Position numbers and translations under genes: made by a program | Notes under the pieces: model-generated | What the model saw: the letters and a program-made list of their open reading frames with translations, nothing else | Databases searched by the model: none | What the model was told of the DNA's origin: nothing | Shown: positions 19,406-28,516 of the stretch, one piece after another | How the letters are laid out: each line of letters opens with the position of its first letter | Position numbering within the stretch: the first letter of the stretch is position 1 | NCBI RefSeq assembly: GCF_003591655.1 | Contig: NZ_QVRA01000021.1 | Coordinates: forward strand, 1-64,000 | Reading direction: 5' to 3' | Length of the DNA: 64,000 nt | Origin: Sphingobium terrigena | Lineage (GTDB): Bacteria > Pseudomonadota > Alphaproteobacteria > Sphingomonadales > Sphingomonadaceae

Positions 19406-21751
19406 CTAGAACTTCACCGTCCCGGTCACGAACACCTGCCGCGGATTGCCGTAAAAGGCGGTCAGCGTGCCTTCGCGGCCCAGCGACGGCGTGGGGAAAC
19501 CGGCGGCATTGTTGATGATCGCGCCGGTCGTCGCATTGGCCGCGACGAAGGTGTAGCCCGACGTCTTATATTCCTTGTCGAGCAGGTTCTTGCCATGCAG
19601 CCCCAGCGTCCAGCGATCGTCCGGCGCGGTATAGACGATGCTGGCATCCCACAGGGCAAAGCCCTTCTGGTCGATATAGGGGTTGGGCACTTCAAACTGA
19701 TAGGTCTTGCTGCGCCACGACACGGTGCTGCCCGCGTACAGGCTGCCGTCGCCCACCGGCGTGGTGTAGCCCAGCGTGCCGCTAGCGGTCCATTTGGGGG
19801 TGTTCTGCACTTGCCGGAAGGCAGCGACATCGGTCGGGACGCCACCGATATTGGTGACATATTCGCGATATTCCGCGTCGATGAAACCCACCGCCGTAGC
19901 CAGGCTCAGCCGGTCGCCGCCGGTCAGGAAATCCTGCGCCAGCCGGGCGTTGCTTTCAAATTCCAGCCCCTTGAACCGCGCCTTGCCCGCATTGGACACG
20001 ACACCGCAGAAGGAGGGGATGCCGCCGACCGAGCAGGCGACGGAACCCGGAATCTGCACGTCGGTATAATCGGCATAGAAGCCCGCGACCGCGACATAGA
20101 GCGCGCCGTTCATGAAATTGCCCTTATAGCCCACTTCATAGCTTTCGACGCTTTCGGGACGGAAGCTCAGGAAAGACGCAATCTCGCTATCCTCGCGGAT
20201 GCCGTTGCTGTTGAGGTCGGGCGCATTGACGCCCACGCCGCGCGGGTCGAACCCGCCACCCTTGAAGCCCTGCGAATAGCTGGCGTAGACATTATGATCG
20301 GGCGTCGGCTTGTAGCTGATCGACACGCGGGGGGTGAATTTCTTATATTCTGCTGCGCCATTGAAATTGGTGCCGGGCGCGCCGAACGCCACGCCCGCGC
20401 CGCCGAACAGAGGCGATCCGCCACCCAGATAATTTTGCCGCAAAATGTCGGCCCGGCGCTTGTCCCAGGTATAGCGACCGCCCGCCGAAATGCTCAGCTG
20501 CTGCGAAATGTCGAAGGTGAAATCGCCGAACACGGCATAGGTTTCGGTATCGACATCGGCCTGGGTGAAGGCGGTCAGGCCGGGGACGGTGGTAAACAGG
20601 CGCACGTCGAACGCCGTGTCCGCCTTGGCATCCAGATAGTAGAAGCCCAGCAGGCCATGCAGCGGGCCGCTGTCATAAAGAAGCTGGAATTCCTGGCTCA
20701 GCTGCTCGTTAAAGTAGAAGGCCGGCACATCAACATCGACCGCAGGCAGCGCATCGAAATCAATCGGCGATGCGCTGTCATCCTTGCGCCACGCGCTGAT
20801 CGACCGCAGCGTCACCGCGTCGGACAGTTCCGCCGTGATGTTCATCGAAAGCCCGTAGGACTTCACATATTGTTTGGGGTCGGTGAGGCCACCGCGCGTG
20901 TCGAACACGTCGCCCAGCACCGGCGCGCCCGACAATTGGCCGGGGATCAGGCGATGGCCGCCGCGCGCGCTGCTATTATCCTTGGTATAGTCGCCGGTGA
21001 TCCGCATCAGCACTGGCTGCCCATAGCCGCCCATCTCGAACGTCGCGCGCCCGGCCCAGACATCCTTGTTATAGTTTTCATCGCCAGTCGTGAGATTGTC
21101 GCCAAAGCCGCCGCGCGACAGGCGGGCCAGCGCGCCGCCAACCCGGATCATGTCGCCGATCGGGGCCGACACGCTGATGATGCCATCGGCCTGATCATAG
21201 GTGCCATAGCTGCCCTTGATCTTCAGCGCGAAATCCTGCGGCAGCATCTTGGTCACATATTTTACCGCGCCGCCTATGGTGTTGCGGCCATAAAGCGTCC
21301 CCTGCGGCCCGCGCAGCACCTCGATCCGCTCGACATCGTAAATGTCCAGAATCGCGCCCTGCGGCCGATTCAGATAGACATCGTCCAGATAGATGCCCAC
21401 GCCCTGCTCGAAACCCGATACCGGGTCCTGCTGGCCCACGCCGCGGATGAAGGCGGTCAGCGTCGAATTGGTGCCGCGCGATGCTTCCAGCGTGGTGTTG
21501 GGAGTGAGGTTCGCCAGATCGGTAATGTCGATCGCGCCCTGGCTTTCCAGCTTGTCGCCGGAAAAGGCGCTGACCGCGATCGGCACGCTCACCAATGTTT
21601 CCTCGCGGCGGCGGGCGGTGACGACAATGGCGCCCTCGCTGTCGTCGACGGCGGCCTGCGGCGCGTCCTGGGCTATGACGGGCAGGGCCAGCGCGCCGGT
21701 CCAGGCGGCAGACGCAAGGGCTAGAGCGCGGATGCTGTGATAGGCCTTCAT
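19406..21751 (-). CDS. TonB-dependent receptor
   Basis: A 781-residue outer-membrane transporter. Signal peptide MKAYHSIRALALASAAWTGALA with cleavage near VIAQ; TonB box region EGAIVVTARRREE; plug domain to about residue 170 with FIRGVGQQDP, GVGIYLDDVYLNR and VERIEVLRGPQGTLYGRNTIGGA; then a 22-strand barrel ending in VTGTVKF with a C-terminal Phe. It is the common sphingomonad type of receptor, substrate unknown. A TetR-type regulator is divergently encoded with a dyad operator between, so expression is probably controlled by that regulator. Confidence 0.95.
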   Translation of the reverse strand: MKAYHSIRALALASAAWTGALALPVIAQDAPQAAVDDSEGAIVVTARRREETLVSVPIAVSAFSGDKLESQGAIDITDLANLTPNTTLEASRGTNSTLTAFIRGVGQQDPVSGFEQGVGIYLDDVYLNRPQGAILDIYDVERIEVLRGPQGTLYGRNTIGGAVKYVTKMLPQDFALKIKGSYGTYDQADGIISVSAPIGDMIRVGGALARLSRGGFGDNLTTGDENYNKDVWAGRATFEMGGYGQPVLMRITGDYTKDNSSARGGHRLIPGQLSGAPVLGDVFDTRGGLTDPKQYVKSYGLSMNITAELSDAVTLRSISAWRKDDSASPIDFDALPAVDVDVPAFYFNEQLSQEFQLLYDSGPLHGLLGFYYLDAKADTAFDVRLFTTVPGLTAFTQADVDTETYAVFGDFTFDISQQLSISAGGRYTWDKRRADILRQNYLGGGSPLFGGAGVAFGAPGTNFNGAAEYKKFTPRVSISYKPTPDHNVYASYSQGFKGGGFDPRGVGVNAPDLNSNGIREDSEIASFLSFRPESVESYEVGYKGNFMNGALYVAVAGFYADYTDVQIPGSVACSVGGIPSFCGVVSNAGKARFKGLEFESNARLAQDFLTGGDRLSLATAVGFIDAEYREYVTNIGGVPTDVAAFRQVQNTPKWTASGTLGYTTPVGDGSLYAGSTVSWRSKTYQFEVPNPYIDQKGFALWDASIVYTAPDDRWTLGLHGKNLLDKEYKTSGYTFVAANATTGAIINNAAGFPTPSLGREGTLTAFYGNPRQVFVTGTVKF

Positions 21752-21821
21752 GAGCGGTCCTCTCCTGAATATGAGCGCCCGGTTGGCGGGTCGCCATGTG
21801 TCTTGGTCGATTCGATAATGA

Positions 21822-21843
21822 AAGTTGAACCATCTTTCAACTT
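21822..21843. promoter_or_regulatory. Dyad operator between TonB receptor and TetR regulator
   Basis: Perfect eight-base arms AAGTTGAA and TTCAACTT around a six-base centre CCATCT. It is about 70 bases from either start codon, in the only gap between the two genes, and has the size of a TetR dimer site. Confidence 0.65.
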
Positions 21844-21911
21844 GAAATAGAGAGCGGGCTATCGACGCGGCCAGATTGCGCTAAAAAGAACACAGCGACG
21901 GGGGAGAGACT

Positions 21912-22526
21912 ATGACCGATCAGGGGCTTGGCAGGGACGACAAGACACCCCGCACGGCGCGCGGCGAACGCACCCGCCGCGCGCTGCTGGCGGCGGCTGC
22001 GCAGGAATTTGGCGAAAAGGGTTTTCACGAAGGCTCGATCAGCGGCATCACCCGCCGCGCCGGCTGTGCGCTCGGCAGTTTCTACACCTATTTCGATACC
22101 AAGGACGATATTTTCCGCGCGCTGGTGGCCGACATGTCGGGACAGGTGCGCGACTATGTGTCACCCCGCATCGCGACGGCGCGCGACGGCATCGACGCCG
22201 AACGGATCGGCCTGCTCAGCTTTCTGGAGTTCGCCCGGTCGCACAAGGAACTCTATCGCATCATCGACGAATCGGAATTTGTCGATGCCGCCGCTTACCG
22301 CGCCCATTATCAAAATACCGCCGCCCGCATGACCGCCCGCCTCGCCAAAGCCGCAGAGCGCGGCGACGTGCGCGCCGATGTGGAGGAGGTCCATGCCTGG
22401 GCGATCATGGGCATGAACGTGTTTCTGGGGCTGCGCTATGGCATCTGGGACGACAGTCGCCCGGCGGAGGAAATTGCCGCCATCGCCAATGCCTTGATCG
22501 AAAAGGGAATCGGGACGCAGCGATAG
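21912..22526 (+). CDS. TetR family transcriptional regulator
   Basis: A 204-residue repressor. N-terminal helix-turn-helix: GERTRRALLAAAAQEFGEKGFHEGSISGITRRAGCALGSFYTYFDTKDDIF (residues about 18-70), the standard TetR pattern with the recognition helix before YxYF. The C-terminal ligand domain is TetR_C-like helical. Start ATG is preceded by GGGGAGAG. Divergent from the TonB receptor gene and probably controls it and itself through the dyad at 21822. Confidence 0.93.
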   Translation: MTDQGLGRDDKTPRTARGERTRRALLAAAAQEFGEKGFHEGSISGITRRAGCALGSFYTYFDTKDDIFRALVADMSGQVRDYVSPRIATARDGIDAERIGLLSFLEFARSHKELYRIIDESEFVDAAAYRAHYQNTAARMTARLAKAAERGDVRADVEEVHAWAIMGMNVFLGLRYGIWDDSRPAEEIAAIANALIEKGIGTQR

Positions 22527-22538
22527 CGCCGGGCAATC

Positions 22539-23132
22539 CTATTTCCGCAGCAGAAACACCGCATGTTCGGCAAACAGATTGGCATTGGCGTGGGTGGTTT
22601 CCTTGTCGCCCTTCAGGAACCATTGCCCGTCGATGGTCCAGCCGCGATCCTTCACCAGCGCGCGGAAATCGTCCACCGTCACATGATGGATGTTGAGCGT
22701 GTCATACCAGGTGTCGGGCAACAGCCGCGTCACCGGCATCCGCCCGCCCCACAGCAGCGAAATCCGCCCGCGCCAATGCGCGAAATTGGGGAAGGACACG
22801 AAGGCCTGCCTGCCGATCCGCAGCAATTCCTCCACCACCAGATCGGGCCGCCGCGTCGTCTGGAGCGTCTGGCTCAATATCGCATAGTCGAAACTGGCGT
22901 CGGGATAATAGCGCAAGTCGGTGTCGGCATCGCCCTGCACCACCGACAGGCCGCGCCCAACCGCATCGGCGACGTTGGACCCGTCAATCTCCAGCCCGCG
23001 CGCATCGACGCCAGCATTGTCGCGCAGCGCCGCCATCAGCGCGCCGTCGCCACAGCCCACGTCCAGCACCCGCGCGCCCTGCCGCACCGTGCGCGCGATC
23101 AGCGCCAGATCGGGCCGCAACTGCTCGCTCAC
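22539..23132 (-). CDS. metW: Methionine biosynthesis protein MetW
   Basis: A 197-residue SAM-methyltransferase-fold protein: motif I VLDVGCGDGALM near residue 23, then LEIDGSNVADAVGRGLSVVQGDAD and SFDYAILSQTLQ. The MetW signature NFAHWRGRISLLWGGRMPVTRLLPDTWYDTLNIHH is complete. It works with MetX in acylhomoserine formation in proteobacteria. Its start overlaps the metX stop by four bases (ATGA). Confidence 0.96.
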   Translation of the reverse strand: MSEQLRPDLALIARTVRQGARVLDVGCGDGALMAALRDNAGVDARGLEIDGSNVADAVGRGLSVVQGDADTDLRYYPDASFDYAILSQTLQTTRRPDLVVEELLRIGRQAFVSFPNFAHWRGRISLLWGGRMPVTRLLPDTWYDTLNIHHVTVDDFRALVKDRGWTIDGQWFLKGDKETTHANANLFAEHAVFLLRK

Positions 23133-24265
23133 GCCCGGCCGCCCTTCAGGAAGCCGTCGACGACGCGGTTCAATTCAGGACATTCCAGCAGGAAGGCGTC
23201 ATGGCCGAACGGGCTGGAGAGTTCGACGAAACTCGCCTGCGCACCCCCGGCGTTTAGCGCATGGACGATGATCCGCGATTCCGCCGTCGGATAGAGCCAG
23301 TCGGTATCGAAACTGACGAGGCAGAAGCGCGCCTGGCTGGCGGTAAACGCCCTGGCCAGCGACCCGCCATGATCCTCGGCAATGTCATAATAGTCCATGG
23401 CGCGGGTGATGTAGAGGTAGCTGTTCGCATCGAACCGCTCGACAAAGCTCAACCCCTGATGACGCAAATAGCTTTCCACCTGGAAATCCGCGTCGAAGCC
23501 GAACGTCTTGGCGTCGCGTCCCTGCAAACGCCGCCCGAATTTCTCGGTCAGCCCGGCTTCGGACAGGTAGGTGATATGCGCGGCCATCCGCGCGACCGCC
23601 AGGCCCGCGCTTGGCACCTGCCCGTCGGCATAATAATCTCCCCCGCGCCAGTGCGGATCGGCCATGATCGCCTGCCGCCCGACCTCGTGAAAGGCGATAT
23701 TCTGCGCGCTATGCCGCGCGGTCGACGCAATGACGACACAGCTTTCCACCCGGTCGGCAAACAAAGTCGGCCAGGTCAGCGCCTGCATCCCCCCCATCGA
23801 CCCGCCAATCACAGCGGACAGCCGATCCACCCCCAGATGGTCGAGCAGCATCGCCTGCGCCCGCACCATGTCGGCAATGGTCAGCACCGGAAAGCGCATG
23901 GCAAAGGGCGCACCGGTGGCCGCGTCCAGGCTGGCCGGACCGCTCGATCCCATGCAACTGCCGATGACATTGGCGCAGACGATGAAATGGCGCGCCGGAT
24001 CGACCGGCTTCCCCTCGCCCACCAGCCGCCACCACCAGCCGGGCTTGCCCGTCACCGGATGGTCGGACGCGACATATTGGTCGCCAGTTAGCGCATGGCA
24101 GATCAGGATCGCGTTGGACCGGTCGGCATTGAGCGTGCCATAGGTTTCATAGGCGATATCGACCGGCCCCAGCGCCGCGCCGCTATCGAGCGGCAACGGC
24201 CCGGCAAGCCGAACCTGTCGGCGCAGGCCGAAACGGCTGTCATCTGTCATAGAGAGGCTGGCCAT
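23129..24265 (-). CDS. metX: Homoserine O-acyltransferase MetX
   Basis: A 378-residue alpha/beta-hydrolase-fold enzyme that acylates homoserine, first committed step to methionine. Features: DIAYETYGTLNADRSNAILICHALTGDQY, nucleophile elbow GGSMGGMQAL, and near the C-terminus FDTDWLYP (catalytic Asp region) and SPFGHDAFLLE (catalytic His). First gene of metXW. Divergent from hisC; the 88-base gap must hold both promoters. I looked there for a SAM-II riboswitch and did not find a convincing one. Confidence 0.96.
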   Translation of the reverse strand: MASLSMTDDSRFGLRRQVRLAGPLPLDSGAALGPVDIAYETYGTLNADRSNAILICHALTGDQYVASDHPVTGKPGWWWRLVGEGKPVDPARHFIVCANVIGSCMGSSGPASLDAATGAPFAMRFPVLTIADMVRAQAMLLDHLGVDRLSAVIGGSMGGMQALTWPTLFADRVESCVVIASTARHSAQNIAFHEVGRQAIMADPHWRGGDYYADGQVPSAGLAVARMAAHITYLSEAGLTEKFGRRLQGRDAKTFGFDADFQVESYLRHQGLSFVERFDANSYLYITRAMDYYDIAEDHGGSLARAFTASQARFCLVSFDTDWLYPTAESRIIVHALNAGGAQASFVELSSPFGHDAFLLECPELNRVVDGFLKGGRA

Positions 24266-24353
24266 GGTCGCGCCGGGCTAGGACCACGGTGGAGCGCTGT
24301 CAATCTGGACTGCCGCTTTGCCTTTGGCGCGGAAGCCGCTAAAGCGCGTCGCC

Positions 24354-25463
24354 ATGACAGAGACACTTGTAAAACCCGCGCCCAAGGACTGGATTCTCGG
24401 CATTTCGCCCTATGTGCCGGGCAAGTCCGCGACCGATGATGGCCGTCCGCTGATCAAGCTGTCGGCCAATGAAAATCCGCTGGGCACTGGCGCTGCCGCG
24501 CGCGCCGCGCTGGTCGCCGCCACCGCCGACCTTGCCACCTATCCCGATCCGGGTGCCACGAAACTGCGTGAAGCGATCGGCGCGGTGCATGGGCTGGACC
24601 CGGCGCGGATCATCTACGGCACCGGTTCGGACGAACTGCTGCACATCGCCGCCAGCGCCTATGCCGGGCCGGGCGATGAAGTGCTGTATGTGCGCTATGG
24701 CTTTGCGGTCTATGACATTGCCGCCCGCCGCGTCGGCGCGACCCCGGTGATCGCGCCGGACAAGGACTATGCGACCGATGTGGACGCGCTGCTGGCCGCG
24801 GTGACGGACAAGACCAAGGTCGTGTTCCTCGCCAACCCCAACAACCCGACCGGCACGATGACCAGCCGGGAGGAGATTGCGCGCCTGCACGCGGGCCTGC
24901 GCCCCGACATATTGTTCGTGCTGGATCAGGCCTATGCCGAATATCTGGACGCTGACGAGGATGATGGAGGCCTGGAACTGACCAAAACCGCCAGCAATGT
25001 TTTTGTCACCCGCACATTCTCGAAAATTTACGGGCTGGCCGCCGAACGGATCGGCTGGGGCTATGCCAGCGCGGAGGTGATTGACATTCTCCACCGCATC
25101 CGCGCGCCGTTCAACGTCACGACCGCAGGCCAGGCTGCCGCCATCGCCGCGATCAATGACAGCGGCTGGGTAGAATCGAGCCGCACCCATAATGCGCGCT
25201 GGCGCGAGTGGCTGGCGGGCGAAATCGGTGCGCTGTCCAACCACGGCCTGCGCGTGGTGCCGAGCAAGACCAACTTCCTGCTGATCCTGTTCGACGGCAA
25301 GCTGACCGCCGAGGCGGCGATGAAGGGATTGTGGGAAGAAGGTTACGCCACCCGCTGGCTGCCCGGACAGGGGCTGCCCAACGGCCTGCGCATCACCATC
25401 GGCACCAAGGCGCAGACCCGCGCGGTCGCGAACACACTGCGCGCCATGGCGGAATCGGTCTGA
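24354..25463 (+). CDS. hisC: Histidinol-phosphate aminotransferase
   Basis: A 369-residue PLP fold-type I aminotransferase: KLSANENPLGTG at the N-terminus, NPNNPTGT, and the Schiff-base lysine in TRTFSKIYGLAAERIGWGY. Start ATG 24354 (MTETLVKPAPKDWIL). In alphaproteobacteria such a HisC next to a prephenate dehydrogenase often also serves tyrosine and phenylalanine synthesis. The next gene starts four bases after the stop, so they form an operon. Confidence 0.94.
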   Translation: MTETLVKPAPKDWILGISPYVPGKSATDDGRPLIKLSANENPLGTGAAARAALVAATADLATYPDPGATKLREAIGAVHGLDPARIIYGTGSDELLHIAASAYAGPGDEVLYVRYGFAVYDIAARRVGATPVIAPDKDYATDVDALLAAVTDKTKVVFLANPNNPTGTMTSREEIARLHAGLRPDILFVLDQAYAEYLDADEDDGGLELTKTASNVFVTRTFSKIYGLAAERIGWGYASAEVIDILHRIRAPFNVTTAGQAAAIAAINDSGWVESSRTHNARWREWLAGEIGALSNHGLRVVPSKTNFLLILFDGKLTAEAAMKGLWEEGYATRWLPGQGLPNGLRITIGTKAQTRAVANTLRAMAESV

Positions 25464-25467
25464 CGCG

Positions 25468-26373
25468 ATGCTCCCTTTCGCCCGCATCACCATCATCGGC
25501 CTTGGCCTGATCGGCTCCTCGCTCGCCCGCGCGATCCGGGCGGAGATGCCGACCGTGCGGGTCACCGGCCATGATGCCGATCCTGCAGTGCGGGACACCG
25601 CGCGGCGGATCGACCTGTGCGACGACATCACCGACACGGCGGGGGCTTCAGTCACCGACGCCGATCTGGTGATATTGTGCGTGCCGGTGCGGGCGATGGG
25701 CGCGGCGGCCGCGGAACTGGCCGATGATCTGCCCGCCGACGCGATCATCAGCGATGTCGGATCGTGCAAAGCGGACGTGCTGGCCCAGTTGGTCGCGGCG
25801 CTCCCAGGACGCACGATCATCCCGGCGCATCCGGTGGCGGGGACCGAAAATAGCGGGCCGGAAGCGGGCTTCGCCACCCTGTTCAAGGGCCGCTGGTGCA
25901 TCGTCACCCCGCCCGCTGATGCCGATCCGGTGGCGGTCGAGCGCGTCGCAGAGCTATGGCGGCGGGTCGGCGCGGACGTGGAGATGATGGACCCGGCGCA
26001 TCATGATCTGGTGCTGGCGGTGACCAGCCATTTGCCGCATCTCATCGCCTACACCATCGTCGGAACGGCGAGCGATCTGGAAAATGTGACGCAATCGGAA
26101 GTCATCAAATATTCCGCCGGTGGCTTTCGCGATTTCACCCGCATCGCGGCGTCCGATCCGACCATGTGGCGCGACGTGTTTCTGGCCAACAAGGATGCGG
26201 TGCTGGAAATGCTCCAGCGCTTTTCGGAGGATCTGTCAGCGCTCCAGCGGGCGATCCGCTGGAATGATGGCGACGCGCTGTTCAACCTCTTCACCCACAC
26301 CCGCGCCATCCGCCGATCGATCATCGAACAGGGTCAGGACGATGCCAAGCCAGATTTTGGCCGGGCGCATTAA
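25468..26373 (+). CDS. tyrC: Prephenate/arogenate dehydrogenase family protein
   Basis: A 301-residue NAD(P)-dependent dehydrogenase of tyrosine synthesis (cyclohexadienyl dehydrogenase type). The dinucleotide motif is IIGLGLIGSSLARAI at the N-terminus; SDVGSCK and HPVAGTENSGPEAGFATLFKGRWCIVTP are family signatures; VTSHLPHLIAY contains the conserved catalytic-region His. Lacks chorismate mutase and ACT domains. Cotranscribed with hisC. Its stop overlaps that of convergent plsC. Confidence 0.92.
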   Translation: MLPFARITIIGLGLIGSSLARAIRAEMPTVRVTGHDADPAVRDTARRIDLCDDITDTAGASVTDADLVILCVPVRAMGAAAAELADDLPADAIISDVGSCKADVLAQLVAALPGRTIIPAHPVAGTENSGPEAGFATLFKGRWCIVTPPADADPVAVERVAELWRRVGADVEMMDPAHHDLVLAVTSHLPHLIAYTIVGTASDLENVTQSEVIKYSAGGFRDFTRIAASDPTMWRDVFLANKDAVLEMLQRFSEDLSALQRAIRWNDGDALFNLFTHTRAIRRSIIEQGQDDAKPDFGRAH

Positions 26374-27065
26374 AGCTTTGGGTTCAGCGCGTTGATCGCG
26401 GCATGGACCCGCACTTCCGCCTCGCGCCGGTCCAGTCCGGCGGGGACGATCTCGCCAACCTTGTACGTGATGACGCCCGCTTTTTTCAGGAAACTGCCCT
26501 TGGGCGATACCAGCCCGCTGTTGAGCGCGATCGGCACCACCGGCAGCCCCAGCAGCGCATAGAGGCCGGCAAAGCCCGACCGCAGCGCGGGCGCTTCGCC
26601 ATGGGGAACGCGGGTGCCTTCGGGGAAGATGCAGACCGCCCTTCCGGCTTCATTGGCTTCCTTGGCGCGGGTCCGCAATGTCCGCATCGCACTTGCCCCG
26701 GCGGTGCGTTCGATCGGGATCAGGCCGTAACGGTCGGCAATGGTCCCCCATAGCGGAATATCGAACAGCTCCCGCTTGGCGGCGATCACCGGTCGGTCGA
26801 ACACGCACAGCATGTCGATCGTTTCGAACATCGATTCATGCTTGACGATATAGAGATAGGGACCAAGCGGCAGATCGCCCTCTATCACCACCTTCTGCCC
26901 CAGCAGCCAGCGGGCGCAATAGCGGTGGAACCAGCCCCACACTGTCGACACACGCTGCACGGTGGGCGGCGAAAAACTGCTGGATATCAAGGCAGCCAGC
27001 ACCAGCAGCAGGCTGCCGGGATAGAAGATGAGCGAAAAGACGATGGAGCGCAGCAAGGTGATCAT
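26370..27065 (-). CDS. plsC: 1-acylglycerol-3-phosphate acyltransferase
   Basis: A 231-residue membrane enzyme of phospholipid synthesis. An N-terminal hydrophobic segment (IVFSLIFYPGSLLLVLAALI) is followed by the acyltransferase block I VKHESMFETIDM (His-x4-acid form), block II FDIPLWGTIADRYGLIPIER and block III FPEGTRVPHG, then LPVVPIALNSG. Last gene of ftsE-ftsX-ydcF-plsC on the minus strand, 15 bases after ydcF. Confidence 0.92.
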   Translation of the reverse strand: MITLLRSIVFSLIFYPGSLLLVLAALISSSFSPPTVQRVSTVWGWFHRYCARWLLGQKVVIEGDLPLGPYLYIVKHESMFETIDMLCVFDRPVIAAKRELFDIPLWGTIADRYGLIPIERTAGASAMRTLRTRAKEANEAGRAVCIFPEGTRVPHGEAPALRSGFAGLYALLGLPVVPIALNSGLVSPKGSFLKKAGVITYKVGEIVPAGLDRREAEVRVHAAINALNPKL

Positions 27066-27080
27066 CGGAGCGCTATGCCA

Positions 27081-27611
27081 TCAAATGCCAAGAAGTGCAG
27101 CGGCCCGGCGCAGCAGATATTTATTATATTCGCGCGCCAGCATCGTCAGGCTGGGACGGCTGGGCACCGCGTCATAGACGATGGCGACCCGGCCGGGCAG
27201 CGCCTGCCGCAGTTCCAGCGCGGCGCGGCGCATATGCCAGTCGGTGGTGATCAGCCGCACCGTCTTATAATCGCGCCGTTCCAGCCATCGTGCGGTTTCG
27301 ATGGCGTTGGACCGGGTGTCGATCGCTTCGCGGCCCAAGGTGATGCAGCAGGTGAACAAGGCTTCGGGCGTCTGATATTGCGCCGCCAGTTCCCCCGGAC
27401 GGACCGACCGATCGACGCCGGAAATCAGCATCCGCTTCGCCGCGCCGCCCTGCAACAGGGAGATGCCCCGGTCGATCCGCCCCGCGCCGCCGGTCAGCAC
27501 GACGATCGCGTCGGTCTGGCGCCCGTCGAGCGGCTGGGGCAGGAAAATCGCAAACCAGACAAAGCCCAGCATCCAGCCGAGCAGCGAGACAGCGAGCAGC
27601 CGGACGATCAC
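27081..27611 (-). CDS. YdcF/DUF218 family membrane-anchored protein
   Basis: A 176-residue protein starting at GTG 27611, whose GTGA overlaps the ftsX stop; longer starts would lie inside ftsX. One N-terminal membrane segment (LLAVSLLGWMLGFVWFAIF) is followed by the DUF218 core: DAIVVLTGGAGRIDRGI, AKRMLISGVDR, EAIDTRSNAIETARWL and RLITTDWHMRRAALEL. SanA/ElyC/YdcF relatives act at the envelope, some affecting peptidoglycan or polysaccharide precursors. Being between ftsX and plsC supports an envelope role. Confidence 0.9.
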   Translation of the reverse strand: MIVRLLAVSLLGWMLGFVWFAIFLPQPLDGRQTDAIVVLTGGAGRIDRGISLLQGGAAKRMLISGVDRSVRPGELAAQYQTPEALFTCCITLGREAIDTRSNAIETARWLERRDYKTVRLITTDWHMRRAALELRQALPGRVAIVYDAVPSRPSLTMLAREYNKYLLRRAAALLGI

Positions 27612-28516
27612 AGCGCTCGCCCCAGCGCCCGCAACACCGTCCAGCGCGCCGCCAAAGTCGCCAATATAACCCCCGCCACCGGCAGCAACGCCAGCACCGC
27701 CCAACTGAAGGGGGGCAGACTCACAGCGCCGAGCAATTCAGAGCCGGTCGCCGAGAGGCGCAGGCCGATCAGCAGGATGACGAAGGCAGCGAAGGCAAAA
27801 CCCAGCGCACTGCCCAGCATGGCATCCAGGCCAATGCGCCGCTGGAACAGCCGGGCGATCTGGACGTCGGTGGACCCCATCAGGTGCAGCACCTCTATCG
27901 TGCCGCGATGGCTGTCATGCGCGCCGCGTGCCGCGAGCACCACGACCGCGCCGGTCGCCAGTGTCATCAGCAGCACGACCCCGGCGGCCAGCCAGCCCAG
28001 CGCCGAGAGCAATCCGGCAAGCGGCAGCAGGAAGGCGGCGTGAGGTTCGATCCGCAAGGCAGGCGACAGGCTGCCGAGCAGGCGGCGCAGCCGCGCGACC
28101 TTTGCATCGGCATCGCCGGGCGTCAGCGTCACGTCGATCAGAGCGGGCAGCGGCAGGTCGCCGCTCGTCGCTTCCTCGCCCAACCAGGGGCGGATCTGGT
28201 CGGCCAGCAGCGCGGGATCGACCGCCGCGGCAGCCTGCACCCCGTCCGCGCCGCGCAAGGCGGTCAGCGCCCGTGCCGCCAGCTGGTCGCGCTGTTGCGG
28301 GTTGGCTTCGACCACCTGCACGCTCGCGCGTCCGGCAAGGTCCGCGCTCATCGACTGGACCGCCGCGCCAAGGCCAAGGCCAGCGGCGGCGGCCAGCACG
28401 GTCAGGAACATCATGATCGCGATGATCCACAGCATCGGCCCGGCCACCCGCCCGCCGGGTAGCAGGCGATGGCGCGCGGCGGCGGCGGCGCGGCGATCCG
28501 CGCGCGACGCCATCAC
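27608..28516 (-). CDS. ftsX: Cell division permease-like protein FtsX
   Basis: A 302-residue inner-membrane protein with four predicted segments: one near residue 30 (MLWIIAIMMFLTVLAAAAGLGLG), then a large periplasmic domain (about 55-165) and three C-terminal ones around 170-290. The pattern is the ABC3/FtsX permease fold. With FtsE it couples ATP hydrolysis to activation of cell-wall hydrolases at the septum. Overlaps ftsE by four bases. Confidence 0.9.
   Translation of the reverse strand: MMASRADRRAAAAARHRLLPGGRVAGPMLWIIAIMMFLTVLAAAAGLGLGAAVQSMSADLAGRASVQVVEANPQQRDQLAARALTALRGADGVQAAAAVDPALLADQIRPWLGEEATSGDLPLPALIDVTLTPGDADAKVARLRRLLGSLSPALRIEPHAAFLLPLAGLLSALGWLAAGVVLLMTLATGAVVVLAARGAHDSHRGTIEVLHLMGSTDVQIARLFQRRIGLDAMLGSALGFAFAAFVILLIGLRLSATGSELLGAVSLPPFSWAVLALLPVAGVILATLAARWTVLRALGRAL

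Noticed and set aside
19277..21724. 815-codon plus-strand open frame opposite the TonB receptor
   Set aside because: Antisense artefact; the receptor frame has signal peptide, plug and barrel.
24266..24353. Possible SAM-II riboswitch before metX
   Set aside because: A CGCTAAAGCG-like segment exists but on the hisC side, and the pseudoknot arms cannot be drawn convincingly. A covariance search would settle it.
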